In this document: piece after piece, positions 11,546 through 22,892 of the stretch
How the letters are laid out: each line of letters begins with the position of its first letter
Numbering within the stretch: position 1 is the stretch's first letter
Translations under genes and position numbers: made by a program
Origin: Ephydatia muelleri
Taxonomy: Eukaryota > Porifera > Demospongiae > Spongillida > Spongillidae
NCBI GenBank assembly: GCA_013339895.1
Contig: JABACO010000009.1
Span: forward strand, 3,159,113 to 3,223,112
Reading direction: 5' to 3'
DNA: 64,000 nt
Notes under the pieces: generated by a model
What the model was told of the DNA's origin: nothing
Databases searched by the model: none
The model's input: the letters and a program-made list of their open reading frames with translations, nothing else

Positions 11546-13414
11546 AGAGCAATGTAAGCAAAACAAAATGAATGCCTTTTTCCAGCCTAGCTGTATCTGA
11601 ATTCCACCCCTTTAGGAACATGTTTCCTATTCATTAAAAGTTGTGGAAGACCATGACCTTTACAAAAGAATACCAGCTGATGTGGTCAGGACAAGACAGA
11701 GGTTCTAAAGGAGACCACCTGCAGGATCTTATACAAAGGATTCCCCAATAGATGATGCAGGAACAATGATAACTGACATATGTGCAGCAGGGCTCATCAC
11801 ATAAACCATATAAGTTCATCCCTGCATAGCACACAGAATCAGATGCATAGAAAACATATATATGGTTTGCATATTTCCTACACGTAATATATGAAGGGGA
11901 GGCCAGGAAGGATGTGGGGTGGGAAGCATTCTGATCTCTATATGAGAAGTGATGTCTTTGTTCAAAATATTACCATGCACTATAAATGTCTGCTGCTATT
12001 TTTATACTGCTGATTATGTGTATGCAGAAGTATGGGGATGGAGTGGGAGGCTAACGACTTTTAGCAGGCTTTTAGTATTCTGATATCTTTGTGAGAAATG
12101 ACAATGACAAGAGTAAGTAATTCATAATTTATTTGATGAGCATGACAATGAAATGTAAGTTGGAAATACATATTATATATTATACTTACTTCTTCACAAG
12201 ATAGGTGGAGTCTTGCCCAGGGTACAGACCACCCAGACAACACAACTAACCAGCAGCTAGAGATATTTAACCCATTGTTGCCCTGGGTACAGACCAACCC
12301 GGTTAATCAGCATCAGCTAAAGTGATTCTTCCTAATGTGCACCCCAGCAAAAAGAGCTGGGAGTATGTGGGAATGTGTGTGCGCGCGCGCGCGTGGTGTG
12401 TCATTGCGCATATCGGAATGAGGTATCAAGCTGTAGGAACGGACCGTTAACTTACGCAGTCGTAGAAAATAGGTAGATACACGCCGAGCGCACGTTCACG
12501 CCGATGAAACAAATATTCAAATGTATTGAACCAAGGGCACATTACGAGCAACGACACGCTCCTCCCACTCGCACCAATTTGCACTATAAGGGCGCGCCCA
12601 CCATTTGATGTTATTAAACATTATTGACTTCTGCATTATATTATTACGTAATAGCAAAAGTAATCAATTTTGTTGTTGATTCTCCTGCTCGCAAAATGAA
12701 AGCGAAAAATAAAAAAATGCATTATTTTTATTTTAAAAATTAATCCAACTGCGTTAATGTTTTAAAAACAATCAAATACTTTACATGTGTTTTCAATGTA
12801 CAGACGTGTATGGATGTCCGAAATTGCTGGACATGTCTTAAAACTCTTTTGGAAAAGGAATCTTGTCTTGCATTATTCAGGCACACCATGTGAATGAGGT
12901 GCTTAGGCATGAGAGATATAGACAGAACGGCGACACACTGGGCTCCAAATTTAAGCCGGATTTTAAAATATAATATAAAATAATAAATCCTAATTGCGTG
13001 CAAGAGCGGTGGCAGCATTACGCGTGATTTGATCATGAAACTGAGGACATATCAATTTAACATTACAATCTCTTGTCATAACCAACAAATGGCTATAACA
13101 TGGTCTGTTTGTTTGTTGTTTGTGTGTTTGTTTGTTTTTAAAGTACAATTATTTGAACCAACCATACGAGTGCTCAGGCCAAGAGGAGCCGCTAATGAGA
13201 TGAGTTACATCACTACAATAATAAGTGGTCACAGTTAGGCATGTAAATGCCCTGGTATATGCATGGGGACACAAGGGTTGCACCCCTTCCCTTTCACATT
13301 TACTTCGCTATTGCGCGGGATTTGGTTAGTTTGCAAAACCCCGTTTTTGCATGAATTAACTAATTATTTGCTCAGACGCCAACACAGCCGGTGCACACCC
13401 GTAAATTAGTGGAT
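11546..13414. other. No gene supported
   Basis: No recognisable coding or RNA gene. The interval has a short alternating purine-pyrimidine run (GTGTGCGCGCGCGCGCGTGG near 12,377) and two similar copies of a CCCTGGGTACAGACC-like block (12,218-12,295). Short open frames on either strand have no motifs I know. Confidence 0.5.
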
Positions 13415-13790
13415 TAACACGCTTGTCGCAACGATTGTACGATGCAGTTAAAGCCCGTTCTTTATTCCCTACAAGAACAGAGAGTGAGAGAGAGGGGTTG
13501 GTAATCTTTACGTAAACGTATACTTACGCTTTGATTATAATATATATGATTAATTTCAGCATCACTTTCAGTCAGAAAGCTAAACAACCGTCCACACTCA
13601 GTCAGGAAGCTAAACAACTAAATTTGAGGTGCGCTGCCAAGAAAGGCTCACTGCATTTTCCACATCGATTACGAAGTTGTATTATAGTATGTGACATCCC
13701 GGAATAATAATGACACACCCCCGACACTCCAATCATAATTATACAACACCCCCTTTCGTAAATTCCTGCATCCGCCCCTGTTAACAAAGA

Positions 13791-14834
13791 ATGACTAGTG
13801 ATCCAGATGTCGACTGCAATTTCTCGATTACGGAGACGCAGGCGAACATTTACGTGGCGACCACGTTAGGGTTCGCTGTCATCGGTTCTCTCGGTTGCAT
13901 AGCCACAATCGTCATGGTGCTGTTGTCCAAAGCGTATCGGTCCTACATCCACCGCCTCACTCTGTACCTGGCCATCAGCAGTCTCTTCGCGGCCCTGTCG
14001 ACCGGTATCACCGTGTTGCCAGTGGACACCAGCTCCGTTCATAGGTTCTCGTTGAGACAAGGGTCGGGGTGGAACGACACCTGTGTGACGTTTGCATTTC
14101 TGGTTCAGTATTTCATCTTCTCGTCGACCTTCGCAACGCTCTGGATATCTTCTAACGTGTTCTCACTGGTCACGTGCCGTATGCTGTTGAATCAGCGGCG
14201 GTGCGACATCGCCGGGTTACTCTTTACCTTCGTGTTGCCGTTGCTCGTGGCTTGGATCCCGTTCATCGGAGACACTTTCGGGCTGACAACGGTGTGGTGC
14301 TGGGTGAAAGACAGGTGCTACAAGGGGCCCGACTACTCCATCGGATTCCAATTCGGAGCCACGGTCGGTCCCGTGTTCATCATGTACCTGGGAAGCCTCG
14401 TCCTGATCATGATCGTATTCGCCAAGTTCATCGCGGGATTGCTGGGAAAGCGCGGGAATCTGAGGCAGAAGCACTGGGAGGTCTTGAAAGAGCTGATGCC
14501 GCTAGTGATCTACGCCCTAGCGTGCTGTGTGGTCTACGTGTTCGGACTGTTCTCTTCTCTCTACTTCGTACTGTACGACAAGCACCACGGAGCCGTGGCG
14601 GTGGCCGTGATGACCTGCACACTGCAAATGGTCCGTTTGCTGCTCCCGATCGTCGTGTTGCTACATCCGAGCGTCAAGCATCGCATAGCAGCCACCTACA
14701 GGGGCCTGGTCCGAAGGGTGCAGTGGAAGGTGGTGGGCGATAAGGCCGCGACCGACAAAGTGGAGGCAGCGGAGGCCCAGGAGACCAGCACGTTGATAGC
14801 CCCCGATGTAAAGCCTGGCTTAAATCATCTGTAG
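13791..14834 (+). CDS. 7TM receptor, cAMP-receptor/GPR157-like, copy 1
   Basis: A single-exon ORF of 347 aa starts at ATG in MTSDPDVDCN. Seven hydrophobic segments are visible: about residues 20-45, 55-78, 100-128, 138-158, 183-212, 230-255 and 262-288. The N-terminus has potential N-glycosylation (NFS). TM3 begins at a Cys (NDTCVTF), and the second extracellular loop has VWCWVKDRCY; a Cys-Trp pair there is typical of the cAMP-receptor-like/GPR157 and secretin-like groups, suggesting a disulfide to TM3. The cytoplasmic tail is about 55 aa. The likely role is a plasma-membrane G-protein-coupled receptor of unknown ligand. The paralogue at 29,246 is nearly identical through the TM core. In the tail, copy 1 carries a small insertion that ends the protein in GLNHL, while copy 2 ends in AAEFI. 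Confidence 0.85.
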   Translation: MTSDPDVDCNFSITETQANIYVATTLGFAVIGSLGCIATIVMVLLSKAYRSYIHRLTLYLAISSLFAALSTGITVLPVDTSSVHRFSLRQGSGWNDTCVTFAFLVQYFIFSSTFATLWISSNVFSLVTCRMLLNQRRCDIAGLLFTFVLPLLVAWIPFIGDTFGLTTVWCWVKDRCYKGPDYSIGFQFGATVGPVFIMYLGSLVLIMIVFAKFIAGLLGKRGNLRQKHWEVLKELMPLVIYALACCVVYVFGLFSSLYFVLYDKHHGAVAVAVMTCTLQMVRLLLPIVVLLHPSVKHRIAATYRGLVRRVQWKVVGDKAATDKVEAAEAQETSTLIAPDVKPGLNHL

Positions 14835-15660
14835 CGGCGGACGTTTGATTTAGTACACATGTAATGAATGATGTTATATTATTGGTGTTAATTTTTTAGG
14901 GTATTACAGAGGGCAGATATTAAAGATGCTGTCTTTTTTTTTATTTTAATTTCAGCTGCATGATATCCGCAGGCATCGTAGTACTCTATTCCAATGGACC
15001 CAACTGCCCAGGGACTTGGGGCATTCCATCGGCTGAAGCCTTAAATGTAGGTGCGAAGAGACCCACTATGCTGGCGTCCCATCTGATCATTCCCAAAGTC
15101 AGTAGTCATGGCTGAGATTTGAATATATCCCAGGGTCCAAACTGGCCATAAAGCTGCCGCTTTGGTTTCGTCAGTGGATGTAATAATACACTAAGTTAAG
15201 CCTCTAGCCAGCTGAATCGGTTTGACTTAGTACATCAGGCTCAATGTTGGAGCTATTCTCATACACACCAGCTAAAGCCTTGGATGGCATAAAGCTAGAC
15301 ATCTAGTTATTTGTATCGGATTGTTTCCACGAAAAGGGCATAGACATGATAAATTACAGTAGTTTGTACCCGCAATAGAAATGTAACTCTTGCATCAGTG
15401 CTAATTAAAAATGCACAGCTTTACAGCTCCATGACAGACACCATAGTGTGTAAGAAGCAATGTGTAAAGGACTTTCAGACTTCTAGAATATCAAAAAATT
15501 TGAAAGGAAGTTTAGGTTACTCAAACTAAACAGGTCGCCCTTCATTCTATTGACATTGAGGGCCCAGCTTCCGAATGATGGAAAGGGTACAAGCAACTCA
15601 GAACTGTTTGCTGGGACCTGCAAAACACCATCATCAATGCATATATACAAGAGTAGACTG

Positions 15661-15983
15661 TCCCGGATCCAGCATAGCCTGGGGGGGGGGGGGGGCCGCC
15701 CCCCTGGCAGCAATTGCCCCCCCGCCCCCACACACACTTACGGACAAGTGTCAAGGAAGCGGTGGAGCACGACAAGGCAGGAGTGGAGTGGACCCTTTTG
15801 TCGTGATGTTCCTTGTGTTTTAGTAGAGAATGCATGTATGTGAGTGATGAATTGATTCATTTGACTTGCCGCTGCCCCCCCCCCCCCCCCCCCCCCCCCC
15901 TTCAGTTTTGGTATATAGCCGTAAGCGGACTCCCCCCCCCCCCCCCCCCCCCCCCCCATAACAAATTCTTCAATCAGGGGCTG
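15661..15983. mobile_element. MITE-like 323-bp insertion with long G/C homopolymers
   Basis: Copy 2 of the segmental duplication has the uninterrupted site (near 31,045-31,060), so this is an insertion in copy 1. It is flanked by the direct repeat AGAGTAGACTG at 15,650-15,660 and 15,984-15,994. The left end reads TCCCGGATCCAG; the right end, reverse-complemented, reads CAGCCCCTGATTG, so any terminal inverted repeat is weak. Inside are poly-G at about 15,680 and two poly-C runs at about 15,876-15,900 and 15,933-15,957. No coding capacity. Confidence 0.65.
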
Positions 15984-16204
15984 AGAGTAGACTGATCGAT
16001 TACCACTAATTGTTAACAGCAACCATTATCATCATTAAAAACAGACAATTGCAAGAGCCATCTTAGCCAGAGGTTTTTGTGTTGTATTATTGTAGAAGTT
16101 ATTAAAAATTATTCCTGAATAACTTATTGCACACTAACTCATTGGCGGGCATTTAAAAGCAGCTGTGGGCAAACCGTAGTATGGCGGTTACCGTTAGGTA
16201 GCCG

Positions 16205-17031
16205 CATGTCTAGTGCAGTGCTTTAGCCTACCCTTAAAAGGCAGCACAACAGTGTTGGGTAGCATTCATCCCATCTGCATGTGGTATATGTAGCCGCATG
16301 ACTGCATCAACACTTTTAGCATACACCCAATCTTCAAGCTGCAACCTTTATTTTTAAAGCCTTGAGCTATATGTGATATTAAATACATACACATAAATAC
16401 ACGTGCACTGTGTGTATGTGTGCATGTAAGTCCATGTGTACATATTGTATGTATATGTGCATTGTGTGTATGTGTGTGCATGTGCATTGTGTGTATGTGT
16501 GTGCATGTGCATGTGTGTATGTATGTGTGCATTGTGTGTATGTGTGTGCATGTGCATGTGTGTATGTGTATGTGTGTATGTGTGTACATGTGTGTGTATG
16601 TGTGTGCATGTGCATGTGTGTATGTGTGTACATGTGTGTGCATGTGTGTGCATGTGTGTATGTGTGTAAATGTGTGTGCATGTGTGTGCATGCCAGTAGC
16701 CAGGGGAAGTTCAGTGGGTTCGAATGAATACCCCCCCCACCCTCCCCCCCTCAGAGGGTCAAGGTCCGCTTATGGGAGTACAGTCCCGGCTCCCCGACTC
16801 CGTCCGGTACTGGCTCGGTACGGGTAGTATCTGTTGGGGCTGGAGCGTTGAACTGAAAACCGTCGATTGATCGACCACCCCATTGGTTGAATCGGCCGAA
16901 AGAGGACAGCACCCACCTTTCATATCGAGCAACCCACCACGGCCACCACCCACTAGTTAGGTCCACATTTATTGTTTTCCGAACCTCCCCATTCCCGACT
17001 GGCTACGGGCCTGTGTGTGTGTGCATGTGAG

Positions 17032-17062
<31 letters not shown>

Positions 17063-17607
17063 ATGCATGTGTGTGAGCATGTTATGTGTGTGCATGTGTG
17101 CATTGTGTATGTGTGTATGTGTGTGTACATGCATGCATGTGTGGTTATGTGTATGTGTGTATGTGTGTGTAAATGTGTGTGGGTGATGCTCGTGTATTTT
17201 TATGTATGCATCTGTTATGCAAGATTGCACATGCGAACACACATACGTATGGTACACCCTCTTATCAAATTGTCAAATAACTATTATTAATAGTATCAGT
17301 CATTACACCAAACCAGACATGCATTTTGACAGAATTGTCACAAAAATGATATTTAACCCCACAACAACACTGTACCAGACTAGAGCCACTACAAAAAGTG
17401 TCCAAATGCTGTCACTAGCGCAGTGCTTTAGCCTACCTTTAAGGCAGCACAGCAGTGTTGGGTAGCATTCATCCAATCTGCATGTGGTATATGTAGCCAC
17501 ATGAATGCATGAACACTTTTAGCATACACCCAATCTTCAAGCTGCAACCTTTATTTTTAAAGCCTTGAGCTATATATGATACTAAATACATACAAAAAAT
17601 ACTTGTG
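16205..17607 (+). repeat. About 195-bp direct repeats flanking a TG-rich interval
   Basis: The segments 16,205-16,400 and 17,413-17,607 are direct copies (shared AGTGCTTTAGCCTACC, GTGTTGGGTAGCATTCATCC, TTTTTAAAGCCTTGAGCTAT). Between them are long TG/TGCATG microsatellites (about 16,405-16,690 and 17,012-17,190) and one unrelated GC-richer block. The left copy adjoins the point where the segmental duplication ends. There are no LTR-type TG...CA termini and no coding region. Confidence 0.7.
16690..17012. mobile_element. Candidate MITE inside the TG repeat
   Basis: A block of quite different composition interrupts the TG microsatellite. The left end reads CCAGTAGCCAGGGGAAGTTC; the right end, reverse-complemented, reads CCCGTAGCCAGTCGGGAATG, an imperfect inverted repeat sharing GTAGCCAG. 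No clear target duplication can be recognised because the host is a simple repeat. Nothing is coded. Confidence 0.35.
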
Positions 17608-18589
17608 AGTAATAATGTATTTTTACTGATGTCATTTTTACTAGGGTGTGGTCTAAATAGAATCCAGATGGATTTAATACACTGTTACTGCACAGGCGCA
17701 GCCATGCTACTTAACCTTCACTCTCAACAGAAAATGGCATGCAGGATAATAAACAAGCTTGCATGCTGCTTGTATCAAAATTGAAATCAAAAGCTGCATA
17801 AATACTACAACAACACCGGTCCGCGGGTAGTAGTCCTACATGAACACTGCACGTAACCAGTAAGCCTTCATAAGCACAGCGAGATTACATGCATGTACAC
17901 GGTAATTGCTTGCACGTTGAAAAAGCAACCCGTAGGCCTACAAATGCACTGCAAGTACTAGACAAGTCTAGACATCTACACCAACGCACGGGCCACTGCC
18001 AGCCTATGTTAGACTTGTTTACTGGTAAGTTGTGTGCGTGCATACCATTAAGATAACTTTCGGCTTTAAAGTCCAATCCAACTACGAAGTCACAAAAGCC
18101 ATATCATCTCGCAAACCACGCCCTCAATAAGGAACTCTTATCATAACACTGGGGTGCAATGCGGTAACTCAGTGTTATGACAACACAACTTTAAAATGAC
18201 CTAACACCCCACTATTGGTGGGGTATGCTGCTAACACCCTAGCATAGTCTGCCAACACCCATATATGTCAGCTGAACACCGTACCCTTGTGTGTTGTCAT
18301 AACACTCCCTTGGCTGTAACACCCTAACACCCCTCGGGCCTTTTTTTTTTAACAGTGCAAAGGGTCCCCTTGCTGAACTTTCTGTTCAGACAGAGATAAT
18401 ATAGTAGGGGGATTGGAAGCAGAGGCAATTAGCACTGATTATCGTTGCGCATCCTAGGTAGAAGCCATTGAAGCGCTCCTTGCACGTCTGCCATGCAGCG
18501 CGAATCATCTGAACAAGAAAAGGAACACACAAAGCAAAATAAAACATTCAGAATACACAAAATAACGGAATAAATCACACTATAATAGT
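17608..18589. other. No gene supported; small inverted repeat
   Basis: I see no gene. An inverted pair AGTGTTATGACAACACA (about 18,171) and its near reverse complement (about 18,289-18,305) brackets 100 bp, suggesting a small foldback element. A run of ten T lies near 18,342. Confidence 0.45.
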
Positions 18590-21500
18590 GTCTTTCTAAG
18601 AGCTTTTGACTTTTGAATTGTCTTCTTCTGGGTCCCCTTGTAGCATTGAAAAGCCTTGAATAACAATCCAGAGGTCGATGATCATATCCAGGATTGTGGT
18701 GGCTATATAATCACTCCATGAAGCAGTCAATACTGACCAGCAGAACAAGATGTCATCATTTTGCTTAAGCTGAGCCTGCACGTCACGATATTCAGACCCT
18801 GCTAGTACACGATTTTGTATGCAGTACTCCATGGTGAGTACACGATCTATTGCAAATCCATTCGGTAGATGGGCCAGGGTCTTCACCGTCACATGATATA
18901 AGATCATCTAAACACAGTAAAAGGTCTTTCTTATTTTTGTGACATGATTTGACAAGCTTCTTCTTCAAAGCTCGTGGTACGTACCCATGCAGCAGTATAC
19001 CGAATGGCATTGTATTCAATGTGTGTTAGATCCTGGCTTCTATCTTCTCTTATAGCTGCTTTGTTGCGACAATAGTGGGTCTTGATGAGTGACTGAATGC
19101 CCCACGAATTGTATGAAAAGAGATGACATAGTATCACAACCTGTGCTGAGTATCCATTCACTAAGGTAGTTTCTTGAAGTGCGCATAGAATGATACTTGC
19201 TCCATACAGTTCCTCGTACTTTAGATTTGCTGGGATCCTTCAGACTAAAACATTTTCCAAGCAAATGCTGCATTCATGATGCAAATGTTTGTGTTTCATT
19301 AGGATGGTGTGATATCCATTCCATTACTGTGGTAGCCGTTCTGAGAGCCAATTGAGCAGGCATTGTTTCAAAAGTGAACATTCTGAACATCTTTTGTTGC
19401 TCTCCGCATGATCACAATGCTTGTGTCACTGCACATGATACACACAATCCATAGCATACGACTGGGGGTCATATCCCACTCAACTGCACTTGAATCTGAG
19501 AGGAACGGCACACAGAGAATAGGTAAACTTAATCAATGTACTAACCAAAGGGAACAGTTGAGGTGTGCCGGTATTATTCATTCATATGCATGTACTAACC
19601 ACTAGTGCGACTAGAAGGCTGATCTGCATCAGAGCTTTTAACCCTTTCCCTCATACATCGACGCTTTGGCAGCGGGCCACCTAATTCATCTTGATGCCGC
19701 TCACTCTGACTCCCTCGACAGTTTCCATGAATGGGACTTTGACAGAAAGACCCTATTACTCGTAATGCCTGAGTATTTTTCAAGAATTCTGCCACATTTG
19801 GGTTATCATTTACATCACCTCTTTGCCTTTGAAACCCAAAAAATCTCTCTAGGGGATCTTGGCAGAGACGTTGGCTTAAAAAGCACTCAACATCTGGAAT
19901 GGTGAACAAATGCCTAACAAGCTCAATGAATGATTTGCCTAGGAAAAGAGTTGGAGAAGTCAATGACTGCTTTCCACACCACGAATAACACTTACAGGTC
20001 ATTTTTACACCATACAGTGTCTCGGCACTCAACAGCATCTTATATTTTGTTCTGTTGTAGAAAACCCAGGTCTCCCTCTAACAGATTCATCCCATTGAGA
20101 CAAATACCCCAAGAACACACTAAAGTATAAAAAGACATTAAATTTGTTGTAAAATCATCATTGTCAAATCCTACACTGCACCTTGAGTCTGAAATCATCT
20201 GAAGACCTGAAAGGCATCTGAAATGGCTTCAAGGATGAGCAACCTTTGTAAAAATTCTGTACATTCATGGTGTCAAAGAACTTATCAACTAGCCCCACAA
20301 AAATGAGCTGTTTCTTTGGCTTTGTCTCCACACACAAGTGGCAAGGCATTGGAGACAGATGAACTAAAAACCTTTACGTGCATGCAAGAGAAAATCATTT
20401 TCCAACTATGCCATAATAAAGAGTATACATGTAATACCTGAGCTGCCAAGTCAACACGCATTTTTGAAAATGCAGTGAGAGATATATGCTCCTGTTTCAG
20501 TTTTGGAATCAATCGAATGCCCATTGCAGATTTCGTGTCTGCGTCATACAGCTCCTTGAGGTAGTCCCACAGGATGTAATTGCCATTGCACTAAAAAAGA
20601 ATTCTTGTATTTTATATCTGACACTTCACATCTGATTAAGACAATGAGGAACTCCTGGAAAAGCAGAACACTATGGGTATACATGTGTAATGTGTTTATT
20701 GCCATTTACAGTTTACCTTACCTTTCGTCCTGTGCATATAAGGATTGCACACGATGTCATCACGCCCTCGATGCAGTTTCATGAAGAATCTGTTGACAGA
20801 ACAGCCATCCATCGTTGCACCAAGGACCTATAATGACATTATTTATTTACAACATGTCATATAAAGATGTTAAGCTTCTGCCTTTAAGCCACAGTTTTCA
20901 ATGCGACCAACTGCTTCCCAAAACAGATCATACAATTGATCCCCCGTAAGATGACTGGAAGGAAACTGGGCATAGGGAAACTGCATTTTAGTAAACAGGC
21001 CTCGGACCATTATAACAACCATGGTTTTGGCCAAAGCACGGCCTTGCTCTGATGCAGTTGTACAATGAATATCTTGCTCAAACTTAGTAAGCTGGTTGTT
21101 AACTTCTCCTAGATTGGAATATCCGATCATCCACTGTGCTTCTCATATACAATATCTTCTCTTATGTACATCTCATCCATTAGGAGAGTGACACATTTCT
21201 CCCTCTCCAGACAGGTGTCAATGTGAACAGCTTCCATCAGCATTATATCAATCTGTTCCGAGAAACCATCGGATGCTTCAATGTAGTTGGTATATATAAT
21301 CCCTTAATGTACGCTGTGATGGCAGCTTGATACACCCAGACTCCCTCAGTGCTTCATATGCCGCACCAGATCTACACAGACCATTCATCAACACAGACCA
21401 TCACATACATGTAATTACTACAATTAAACATGCACAATCTGCTTACTTGTGTCTCAAGTGCAAACACCAGCGAATCATCAAAGGGTGCCACTGCATACTG

Positions 21501-21898
21501 CTAGCCTTTGTCTTTTCGGCTGCTTCAACTTGCTGTGTCCAAAATAATTTCTGAAAGGAGCTAGCTGACTGAGCTTTAATGTGCGAACAGCATTCAGGAG
21601 AATCTGTCACGTCTCTGATGATATCATTTGTTTCTTCATCTAGGCCGACTGATTCAAATTCAATTACTCTTGCTATCTTCTCCTGCAACCGGTTGGTATA
21701 CTTAGTAAGGACTGAATTTCTGTGTTTAAGATGATGGAGGCGTTCAACTAATTCTGGAGCTGACTGAAACCTAGTGAGGTAGGTTAAACAACGACAAATT
21801 CAAAAATGTCATCTTTCAAACCTGTGATTGGTAGGGTCAAGCGTAGTCATAGGTCGACTAACAGCAGCATAAATTGCAGGAACAGCTTGCGATACGAT

Positions 21899-22013
21899 TG
21901 TAACGACATCACGTGCTGATCTGCTCTAGAACATTCTTTTATGTTATATAAGAAGTCACTTGTATGCATGTAGATGTTCTTCTCATTTACCTATTTCCGG
22001 TGTATGCGTTACA
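21899..22013 (+). repeat. 5' LTR of the gypsy element
   Basis: A 115-bp repeat beginning TGTAACGACATCACG and ending TGCGTTACA, matching 26,841-26,955. It is short for a gypsy LTR. A TATATAAG-like stretch in the middle may be the core promoter. Confidence 0.93.
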
Positions 22014-22031
22014 TTGGTGTCAGAAGTGAGT
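22014..22031 (+). other. Primer-binding site of the gypsy element
   Basis: The sequence TTGGTGTCAGAAGTGAG immediately follows the 5' LTR, the expected location for tRNA-primed minus-strand synthesis. TGGTGTCAGAAGTG is common in gypsy elements. The priming tRNA was not determined. Confidence 0.65.
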
Positions 22032-22037
22032 ATACTC

Positions 22038-22892
22038 ATGGAGGCGGCTTTAACAGTTCGGATGAGCGTCCGTCCGCCTGCAAAGTTCACTGAGAAGACG
22101 GATTGGAGTCTCTGGATCTCCCGTTTCGAGAGGTATGTTAAAGAGGCGAAGGTACCTGACTCGGAGCGGGTGAAAGAGCTACTACCATTGCTGGAGGATG
22201 AACCCCTTAGGCTGGTGGTTCAGTACGGGTTGTCTGAGTCCGCGGACTACGCCGCGGTACACGAGTGTCTACAGTGTCGTTATGGCCACGACGGCACAGA
22301 ACTGGAATGGCAGGTAAAGTTTCAGGCTCGAGTACAACAGCGGGATGAGTCGCTAGTCGAATACATTGGTGAGTTGCGTATGTTGGCAAGCAGAGCCTTT
22401 CCAGGTTGGTCTGAGGAGCAACGCGACGTTCTAATTCGTAACCAATTTATCCAAGGTGTCTCGTCCTCCTCTATCCAAGTACAGCTCTTAAAGGAGATGC
22501 CGAAGTCGGTTAAGGATGCAGCGACCCTGGCACGCAGATTGGAAACGGTGGAGATGGCCCATAGGCGTTTACAAACGGAAAGAATTGCGGAAAGACCACT
22601 AGCAGTGGCAGCGCCTGTCTCTGCGACTAGTCTGGAGGATAAACTGGACAAGCTGAGTGCACAAGTAAAGAAACTAGCTGACGAGGTAACAATTTTGAGA
22701 GAACCGCCGGAACGCGCAGACAGTAGGGTCTCGGGAGTGCGAAATACCCCACGAGAGAAAGCTCGAGAAGTGGTTTGCTGGCATTGCAGGGAACAGGGAC
22801 ACGTAAAAAGGAACTGCCCTCTGTTAAGTAAGCCTTCTTTAAATGGGAACGGGTCGGCGGAAAGGGTCAACCGCCGGCCCCGCATGTATTGA
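22038..22892 (+). CDS. gag: Gypsy Gag polyprotein
   Basis: The ATG at 22,038 (MEAALTVRM) lies just after the primer-binding site; an upstream in-frame ATG at 21,960 lies inside the LTR and is less likely. The product is about 284 aa. The central region (about residues 15-180) resembles the retrotransposon Gag capsid domain (WISRFERYV, LVEYIGELRMLA). The C-terminus has one CCHC zinc knuckle, CWHCREQGHVKRNC. The frame is intact. It would form the particle that packages element RNA in the cytoplasm. Its end overlaps the pol frame by about 60 bases. Confidence 0.88.
   Translation: MEAALTVRMSVRPPAKFTEKTDWSLWISRFERYVKEAKVPDSERVKELLPLLEDEPLRLVVQYGLSESADYAAVHECLQCRYGHDGTELEWQVKFQARVQQRDESLVEYIGELRMLASRAFPGWSEEQRDVLIRNQFIQGVSSSSIQVQLLKEMPKSVKDAATLARRLETVEMAHRRLQTERIAERPLAVAAPVSATSLEDKLDKLSAQVKKLADEVTILREPPERADSRVSGVRNTPREKAREVVCWHCREQGHVKRNCPLLSKPSLNGNGSAERVNRRPRMY

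Larger units (their letters stand above)
13415..16196 (+). repeat. Segmental duplication, copy 1 (GPCR and flanks)
   Basis: This block aligns along its length to 28,895-31,262. The match begins around TGTAC-ATGCAGTTAAAGCCCG, passes through the 5' flank, the GPCR coding exon and the 3' flank, and ends at GGCGGTTA before a different sequence. Copy 1 has a 323-bp insertion (15,661-15,983) absent from copy 2, and small indels elsewhere. The two copies are in direct orientation about 15.5 kb apart. Confidence 0.88.

Noticed and set aside
14174-14743. 189-codon frame overlapping the GPCR
   Set aside because: It is an alternative frame of a well-supported membrane protein. Its presence in both GPCR copies follows from their near-identity, and it has no recognisable domain.
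16266-17290. Long open frames rich in His-Thr or Cys-Val on both strands
   Set aside because: They are translations of TG/CA microsatellites open in all frames; no domain or splice context supports them.
16205-17607. LTR-retrotransposon-like pair of direct repeats
   Set aside because: No TG...CA termini, primer-binding site or coding region; better described as duplicated flanks of simple repeats.
22322-22885. 187-codon minus-strand frame within gag
   Set aside because: Shadow of the gag coding sequence; no motif.
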